Part shown: positions 29,729 through 34,554 of the stretch, piece by piece | Layout: the number at the start of each line of letters is the position of its first letter | How positions within the stretch are numbered: the first letter of the stretch is position 1 | Source: Sulfurimonas sp. | GTDB lineage: Bacteria > Campylobacterota > Campylobacteria > Campylobacterales > Sulfurimonadaceae | Assembly: GCA_030949825.1 (NCBI GenBank) | Contig: JAUZSC010000029.1 | Location: 1-34,554, forward strand | Length of the DNA stretch: 34,554 nt | Direction of reading: 5' to 3' | Notes under the pieces: model-generated | The model's input: the letters and a program-made list of their open reading frames with translations, nothing else | Databases searched by the model: none | Told to the model about the DNA's origin: nothing | Position numbers and translations under genes: made by a program

Positions 29729-29833
29729 TTATTACCTTTTTATCACTGTATTTAAATACTTTAAGGACTTATTTTAGCTAAATAAAGCATAATCTAGTTT
29801 AAATTACATAAAATAAATACCTAAAGATTAAAT
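29729..29833. promoter_or_regulatory. Divergent promoter region (aroQ-flagellar run / deaminase-sppA)
   Basis: This 105-base AT-rich gap lies between divergent genes. It must hold the promoter of the aroQ-to-mnmA transcript and that of the deaminase. TAATCT near 29791 (plus strand) and TAAAAT on the minus strand are weak -10 candidates; no clear sigma-54 or sigma-28 box was seen. Confidence 0.35.
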
Positions 29834-31063
29834 ATGCAAATTATTACACCCCACTATATATTAATGAGCGATAGAGTATCAACAAATTTATCTATTGCTT
29901 TTGATAAAAAAATTGAAAAGATAGCGCCTTTTGATGACTTAATAGAATCCTATCCTGATGCCAAAGTCACTACTTTAAGAGAAAACTCTCTTATTATGCC
30001 AGGACTTATAAATGCTCATGTGCATCTAGAGTTTTCAGCTAACAAAACACATCTAAGTTATGGTGATTTTATCTCCTGGCTTTACAGTGTTATAGAGAAT
30101 CGTGAAAATCTAATGGAAGGATGTAATACTTCTGTTATGGGTAAAGCAATAGATTCGATGCTAGATTCTGGTATTACAACTTTTGGTGCTATAAGTTCCC
30201 ACGGAATAGACTTAGACGCTTGTACAGATGCGAAACAAAATGTTGTGTTTTTCAATGAACTCATTGGTTCTCAGGCTATTATGGCAGATACTCTTTTTGG
30301 TGATTTCCTTTCCCGTTTAGATGCTTCAAAAGCCGTAAAAAGAGAAGGATTTTATCCAGCAGTTGCTATTCACTCTCCTTATTCTGTACACCCTATTTTA
30401 GTAAAAAAAGCATTAGATATAGTAAAAAATGAAAGATTAAAATTGACAGCTCACTTTATGGAGAGCGAGGCTGAAAGAGAATGGCTAGATGCTAATAATG
30501 GCGACTTCAAAGAATTTTTTGAAACACTTTTAAAACAAAAATTTGCTGTTTGTGATTCTAAAGAGTTTTTAAGTTATTTTAATGGACATGAAGCACTTTT
30601 AACACACGCCGTTAAAGCAAATAGTGATGAGCTAAAAACAATAGCAGACAATAAACATACGATTATTCATTGTCCTATTTCTAATAGACTTTTAGGTAAT
30701 CCAACATTAGATATTAAATCCTTAAATGATAAAAATATAAACTGGGTAGTAGCAACAGATGGTCTCAGTTCTAACTATAAACTCAATCTTTTTGAAGAGA
30801 TGAAAGTCTCATTATTTATACATAGTGACGCTCCCCTTCTAGAATTAGCCCAACAACTAATACGAGCTGTCACTATCAATGCAGCAAAAGCACTTGGCCT
30901 AAATACAGGAGAAATTAAAGAAGGTAAAAATGCAGACATGCTTGTACTAGACTTAGATTCAGTGCCAAACGAAGAATTAGCCATTCATTTAATACTTCAC
31001 CGATATAATATCTCCAAAGTTTATATAAACGGAAATTTAGAAAAGGACGACGAATGGAACTAA
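29834..31063 (+). CDS. Amidohydrolase, probable 6-amino-6-deoxyfutalosine deaminase
   Basis: A 409-residue amidohydrolase-superfamily enzyme of the chlorohydrolase/S-adenosylhomocysteine-deaminase type. Metal ligands are His62 and His64 in LINAHVHLE, His in TAHFMESEAE, and Asp in VVATDGLSSN; HCPISNRLLGN is a typical substrate loop. In Campylobacterota the equivalent protein (HP0267 in Helicobacter) deaminates aminodeoxyfutalosine in menaquinone synthesis; that assignment is by recall of the family, and other adenosine-type deaminases are possible. Its last codons overlap sppA by ten bases. Confidence 0.85.
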   Translation: MQIITPHYILMSDRVSTNLSIAFDKKIEKIAPFDDLIESYPDAKVTTLRENSLIMPGLINAHVHLEFSANKTHLSYGDFISWLYSVIENRENLMEGCNTSVMGKAIDSMLDSGITTFGAISSHGIDLDACTDAKQNVVFFNELIGSQAIMADTLFGDFLSRLDASKAVKREGFYPAVAIHSPYSVHPILVKKALDIVKNERLKLTAHFMESEAEREWLDANNGDFKEFFETLLKQKFAVCDSKEFLSYFNGHEALLTHAVKANSDELKTIADNKHTIIHCPISNRLLGNPTLDIKSLNDKNINWVVATDGLSSNYKLNLFEEMKVSLFIHSDAPLLELAQQLIRAVTINAAKALGLNTGEIKEGKNADMLVLDLDSVPNEELAIHLILHRYNISKVYINGNLEKDDEWN

Positions 31064-31923
31064 TGAGAAAACTATTTTTACCAATTACTGTACCAATGAA
31101 ATTTATTCAAGATCACTTTAAAGCGATGCTCTTTGTACTACTACTTGTACTGCTTTTCGCACCTGCAAGCAACGAGGATTTTACAGCGAACAACTTACAA
31201 ACTATTAAATTGTCAGGCCCCATCATGGAAGTCTCAGAAGTTCTTAGTAAGATTAATAAAGCTTACAAGAACGATAACATAAAAGGTGTTTTACTTGTTG
31301 TAGACTCTCCAGGTGGTGCAGTAGCACCATCAGTTGAAATAGCCTATGCACTAAAAAGACTTAAAACTAAAAAATCAGTTGTCGTATATGCAGCGGGAAC
31401 ACTTGCAAGTGGAAGCTATTATGCAAGCATCTGGGCTGATAAAATCATAGCTAATCCTGGTTCAATGGTTGGAAGTATTGGTGTTATTATTCAAAGTGCT
31501 GATCTAAGTGAATTACTTGCTAAAATAGGAATCAAATCACAAAGTGTACAAGCTGGTAAATATAAAAAAGTAGGCACACCGGATAGAGAATGGACAGACT
31601 ACGAAGTAAATGAACTTAATAAAGTAATCCATGCTACTTACGATATGTTCACAAAAGATGTAGCAGATGCTAGAGGCTTAGACTATACAAAAAGAGACCT
31701 TTATGCTAATGCGCATATATTTACAGCACATCAAGCAAAAGAAGTTGGTTTAGTTGATAGTATTGGAGTAATGTACGATGCAAAAAAAGAACTTGAATAT
31801 CTTTCTCAAGTTGCACTACCAGTATGGAATAAAGAAGATAAATTTGATAAGTTTATGAAAAAACTTTCAGCTACAACTTCAATAGCGCTTTACACTTATT
31901 TCCCATCACTTGTTTTAAAGTAG
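31054..31923 (+). CDS. sppA: Signal peptide peptidase SppA (short form)
   Basis: A 289-residue inner-membrane serine protease that degrades cleaved signal peptides. One N-terminal transmembrane helix covers about 24-37 (MLFVLLLVLLFAPA). The ClpP-like domain has DSPGGAVAPS (84-93), nucleophile Ser119 in TLASGSYY and general-base Lys171 in AGKYKKVGTP. The length is that of the single-domain SppA, with catalytic Ser and Lys in one chain. The start overlaps the end of the deaminase gene, so the pair is cotranscribed. The stop lies inside a hairpin shared with the convergent gene. Confidence 0.95.
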   Translation: MELMRKLFLPITVPMKFIQDHFKAMLFVLLLVLLFAPASNEDFTANNLQTIKLSGPIMEVSEVLSKINKAYKNDNIKGVLLVVDSPGGAVAPSVEIAYALKRLKTKKSVVVYAAGTLASGSYYASIWADKIIANPGSMVGSIGVIIQSADLSELLAKIGIKSQSVQAGKYKKVGTPDREWTDYEVNELNKVIHATYDMFTKDVADARGLDYTKRDLYANAHIFTAHQAKEVGLVDSIGVMYDAKKELEYLSQVALPVWNKEDKFDKFMKKLSATTSIALYTYFPSLVLK

Positions 31924-31943
31924 AAGAATTAAATTTCTTCTAC
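31920..31943. terminator. Bidirectional hairpin covering two stop codons
   Basis: GTAGAAGAA (31920-31928) and TTCTTCTAC (31935-31943) form a perfect 9-bp stem with a six-base loop. The sppA stop (31921-31923) and the stop of the convergent FmdE-like gene (31929-31931) both fall inside it. The minus strand continues TTTAAAA, the plus strand AAAAACG, so U-tract support is weak. Confidence 0.45.
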
Positions 31944-32528
31944 AAAAACGACTTCATTTAAATTTTCAAAGATTCTTTTTACCCTGTCTTGCCAGAGAAC
32001 TCCAAATTCTTTTAATTCATTACTACTAGCTTCACCCAGAGCCATTTTTTGCATTAAAACTTGTATATCTGGATTTGGAAGTACACTTGATGGATTGTAT
32101 GTAACATCCACTGACTTAGCAGTATCAAGCCTTGTAAATCTAACCGATGACTCTATATCTGAATTAAAATGCATCAATGAGTGACGAGAAAATTTACCCT
32201 GTAAGCCTTTAAACCCACTTTTATCTGTTGCCCCTGTAAGTTGTGAAATAACATTAGAGATGACACCAGCAACTCCATCTTCTAAATCTTCTTGAAATTG
32301 GACTTTTATATTTCCTCGAACTACTAATTCATCTGGATAAAGAGCTTTTAAACCTTCTAGAGTGATTATATATGCTCCGGCAATAGTAGGACAGCTATGT
32401 CCTGCTAGTTTCACAGCATCTATATAATTAAACTCATACTCTCCATTTTCAAATGCTCCAAGAGCAGCTGATAGTGGATCTCTCACTTTAATACTTTGAA
32501 TTGTTTCATAGAATTTTGGATAATTCAT
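31929..32528 (-). CDS. FmdE-like protein of unknown function
   Basis: A 199-residue soluble protein. The stretch AVKLAGHSCPTIAGAYII (His44, Cys46) resembles the GHxCP metal-binding motif of the FmdE family, named after the formylmethanofuran dehydrogenase operon. That name says nothing about role here, since no methanofuran pathway is expected. The rest (FQEDLEDGVAGVISNVISQL, SDIESSVRFTRLD) I do not recognise. It overlaps xseA by four bases (ATGA), so the two are cotranscribed. A role in metal or thiol chemistry is a guess from the His/Cys motif. Confidence 0.65.
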   Translation of the reverse strand: MNYPKFYETIQSIKVRDPLSAALGAFENGEYEFNYIDAVKLAGHSCPTIAGAYIITLEGLKALYPDELVVRGNIKVQFQEDLEDGVAGVISNVISQLTGATDKSGFKGLQGKFSRHSLMHFNSDIESSVRFTRLDTAKSVDVTYNPSSVLPNPDIQVLMQKMALGEASSNELKEFGVLWQDRVKRIFENLNEVVFVEEI

Positions 32529-33775
32529 CTTTCTTCCCTTTTAATAACCTGTGCTTGTATATAAACTTTATCGCTTTGCAGATCAAAACTATCATTTATA
32601 GTAAGTTCTGAAATATCTATAACTTTTTTATTATGTGAAATTTGGGCAAAACCAGTTTTAGTTTTTAACTTTGGATTATTAGATTCTAACATTTTTTGCA
32701 TGTTTTCTAATTGATTTAACTTAGTTACAGTAATTAATTCCATAGTATGTGGAAAACTATTTCTAATATTTTTAACATTGTTTTGAGAGTTTTTTATTTT
32801 AAATACTATGTTTTGATAAAACTGATCTTTGAGCTGCACTAAGTGTTCATTTTTTTGTTTTAATTGCTTCTCTATAGAATGCTGTGAATATGATTTATAA
32901 AGATGCTGCAAGTCTTGGTTTTTAGTAAAGGTTTTTTGCGAAATACTTTGGGTAAACTGATTACTAAGAGTATCTATATATTGATACAGTTCATTTGAAT
33001 CAGGCAAACATAACTCCATCGCAATACTTGGAGTAGCAGCTCGAACATCTGCAACAAAATCACTGATAAGCCAATCAATCTCATGTCCTACTGCAGAAAC
33101 TATTGGCGTATTCACCTTATATATAGCTTCTGCAACTATCTCTTCATTAAAAGCCCATAAGTCTTCTATACTTCCACCACCACGCCCTACCACTATGATA
33201 TCATACAGTTTAGTATCAGCTACATTAATCGCATTTGAAATTGATTGTGCAGCATAATCGCCTTGAACTAGCACATCATAGATATCTATTTCTAGAGCTC
33301 TATAACGAGACTCTGCTACTCGTAACATATCTTGAAGAGCTGCTCCAGTTGCCGATGTAATAAGTGCAATTTTTGATGGAAATCTAGGTAATACTTTTTT
33401 TAAACTTTGCTCAAAATAACCCTGGCTTTGTAACTTCTCTTTAAGTTGTTCAAATGCAAGGGCTAAAGCACCTTGACCCGAGGGTTGAATGCTAAAACAA
33501 TTTATTTGGTATTCACCTCGAGGTTTATACAAAGAAATAGCCCCATCTAAAATAACTTTTTGACCCTCTTGAAGCTGAAATTTTAATTTTGAAGCATTAC
33601 CTCTAAACATAACTGATTTTAAGACTGAACAAGAATCTTTAAGTGTAAAATAAATATGGCCGCTGTTATGAAAAGTTATACGGGAGAGTTCACCCTCTAC
33701 AAGAACTCTACTAAAAGTAGTTTCAAGTAAACCTTTAATTTGCTCGTTTAGTGCCGATACACTCATCGTATGCAT
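32525..33775 (-). CDS. xseA: Exodeoxyribonuclease VII large subunit
   Basis: A 416-residue catalytic subunit of ExoVII, which degrades single-stranded DNA. The N-terminal OB-fold covers about 4-100 (RVLVEGELSRITFHNSGHIYFTL). The catalytic core includes the family hallmark GRGGGSIEDLWAFNEE (197-212) and VSAVGHEIDWLISDFVADVRAATPS. A lysine- and glutamine-rich coiled-coil region follows (about 260-350). An alternative start at Met4 (MSVSALN) is possible. The small subunit gene xseB is not adjacent. Confidence 0.96.
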   Translation of the reverse strand: MHTMSVSALNEQIKGLLETTFSRVLVEGELSRITFHNSGHIYFTLKDSCSVLKSVMFRGNASKLKFQLQEGQKVILDGAISLYKPRGEYQINCFSIQPSGQGALALAFEQLKEKLQSQGYFEQSLKKVLPRFPSKIALITSATGAALQDMLRVAESRYRALEIDIYDVLVQGDYAAQSISNAINVADTKLYDIIVVGRGGGSIEDLWAFNEEIVAEAIYKVNTPIVSAVGHEIDWLISDFVADVRAATPSIAMELCLPDSNELYQYIDTLSNQFTQSISQKTFTKNQDLQHLYKSYSQHSIEKQLKQKNEHLVQLKDQFYQNIVFKIKNSQNNVKNIRNSFPHTMELITVTKLNQLENMQKMLESNNPKLKTKTGFAQISHNKKVIDISELTINDSFDLQSDKVYIQAQVIKREER

Positions 33776-33815
33776 ATAAAACCTTTTTTCATAATATGTA
33801 TGAAGTATAGCAGGT

Positions 33816-34478
33816 TTATAAACACCAATCTATCTTCTTTTGCCCTGTTCTTAATAAATAACTATTCGCTTGAGAAAATGGTTTAGATCCAAAGAATCCT
33901 CTATAAGAAGATAAAGGTGATGGATGTGGCGCTTTTAGAATCAAATGCTTTTTTTCGTTAATTAACAAAGATTTCTTACCAGCATAACTACCCCATAAAA
34001 TAAATACAATATTTTCATAATCAAAAGAAAGCTTTTTAATAACAGCATCTGTAAATATTTCCCAAGCAATATTTTTATGAGAATTAGGTTTACCCTCTTG
34101 GACTGTTAATACACTATTTATAAGTAATATCCCATCTTTTGACCATTTTTCTAAATTACCATTTTTTGGAAAAGTGCAATTCATATCAGTAACTAATTCT
34201 TTAAAAATATTTTTAAGTGATGGTGGAATTTTACATTCATCATACACTGAAAAAGCCAATCCATTTGCTTGATTTTCACCATAATATGGATCCTGACCAA
34301 TAATTACAACTTTTACTTTAGAAGGGATAAGTAAATTAAAAGCTCTAAATATATTTTCATATATTGGAAAAATAGTTTTTATTTTATATTCATTAATAAT
34401 AAACTTTTCTAAGTTAATATAAGTATTTGATTTAAGTTCTTTTTCTAAAAATAATGACCATTCTTTATTTAATTTCAT
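33816..34478 (-). CDS. ung: Uracil-DNA glycosylase
   Basis: This enzyme removes uracil from DNA (family 1). The water-activating motif GQDPYYGENQANGLAFS has Asp63; LLINSVLTVQEG is the uracil-binding loop; HPSPLS with His185 is the leucine-loop region that enters the minor groove. I chose the ATG at 34478 (MKLNKEWSLFLEKEL), giving 220 residues, normal for Ung. A TTG at 34508 would add ten mostly hydrophobic residues with no support. No clear ribosome site is visible at either start. It lies 40 bases upstream of xseA on the same strand. Confidence 0.95.
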   Translation of the reverse strand: MKLNKEWSLFLEKELKSNTYINLEKFIINEYKIKTIFPIYENIFRAFNLLIPSKVKVVIIGQDPYYGENQANGLAFSVYDECKIPPSLKNIFKELVTDMNCTFPKNGNLEKWSKDGILLINSVLTVQEGKPNSHKNIAWEIFTDAVIKKLSFDYENIVFILWGSYAGKKSLLINEKKHLILKAPHPSPLSSYRGFFGSKPFSQANSYLLRTGQKKIDWCL

Positions 34479-34554
34479 AAGGAAATAATAGCATATAAAG
34501 CATTTCAAAAGAGTTAATAAAAAGATATAAATAAAATAAATTGATTAAGAGAGT

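Noticed and set aside
34479..34508. Ten extra codons at the start of ung from a TTG
   Set aside because: No ribosome site and no family support; MKLNKEWSLFL fits the Ung N-terminus.

Overview
The window looks like a chromosomal piece of a Campylobacterota (epsilonproteobacterial) bacterium, most like a Sulfurimonas-type sulfur oxidiser. The DNA is AT-rich. The gene order aroQ-folK-flhF-flhG-orf-fliA-fliM-fliY is the one I know from Helicobacter and Campylobacter. An aminodeoxyfutalosine deaminase of the Helicobacter HP0267 type points to futalosine-route menaquinone synthesis. The small type II-C Cas9 and its tracrRNA resemble those of Campylobacter jejuni. The genus is inference, since no search was run.

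Left part (1-7950): a defence island. It opens with a broken HEPN (HepT-like) toxin gene running off the left edge. Next comes the end repeat of a CRISPR array, split by a 1.6-kb IS4-family element with 18-bp inverted ends and an apparent 9-bp target duplication. The rest of the array follows: 36-nt repeats, about 30-nt spacers, 20 intact repeats, and one two-spacer block present twice. A convergent cas9-cas1-cas2 operon lies on the minus strand, and a tracrRNA gene is encoded on the plus strand just upstream of cas9. There is no csn2 or cas4, so this is type II-C. Every repeat ends in TATACT, a -10-like hexamer, so crRNAs may be made from repeat-internal promoters even though the insertion sequence cuts the array from its flank.

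Middle part (7950-15919): housekeeping and regulatory genes. These are an EamA-type permease and a PIF1-like helicase (minus strand), a REC-REC-GGDEF protein, and a tightly coupled four-gene run: a trans-sulfuration-type PLP enzyme, clpS, clpA and aat. The last three form a complete bacterial N-degron module: Aat adds Leu/Phe to N-termini, ClpS recognises them, ClpA unfolds the substrate.

The rRNA operon (16005-21430, minus strand) runs 16S - one odd tRNA-Ile-like gene - 23S - 5S. Long complementary arms flank 16S and 23S as processing stems.

Right part (21837-34554): a ten-gene minus-strand run, aroQ-folK-flhF-flhG-orf111-fliA-fliM-fliY-LOG-mnmA, ties flagellar placement, motor switch and sigma-28 to a few housekeeping genes. 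flhG is broken by a 9-A tract. The plus-strand pair aminodeoxyfutalosine deaminase-sppA follows, converging on an FmdE-like gene, xseA and ung.

Three genes (hepT-like, transposase, flhG) are broken at or near short homopolymers. This may be decay, phase variation, recoding or consensus error; reads would tell.
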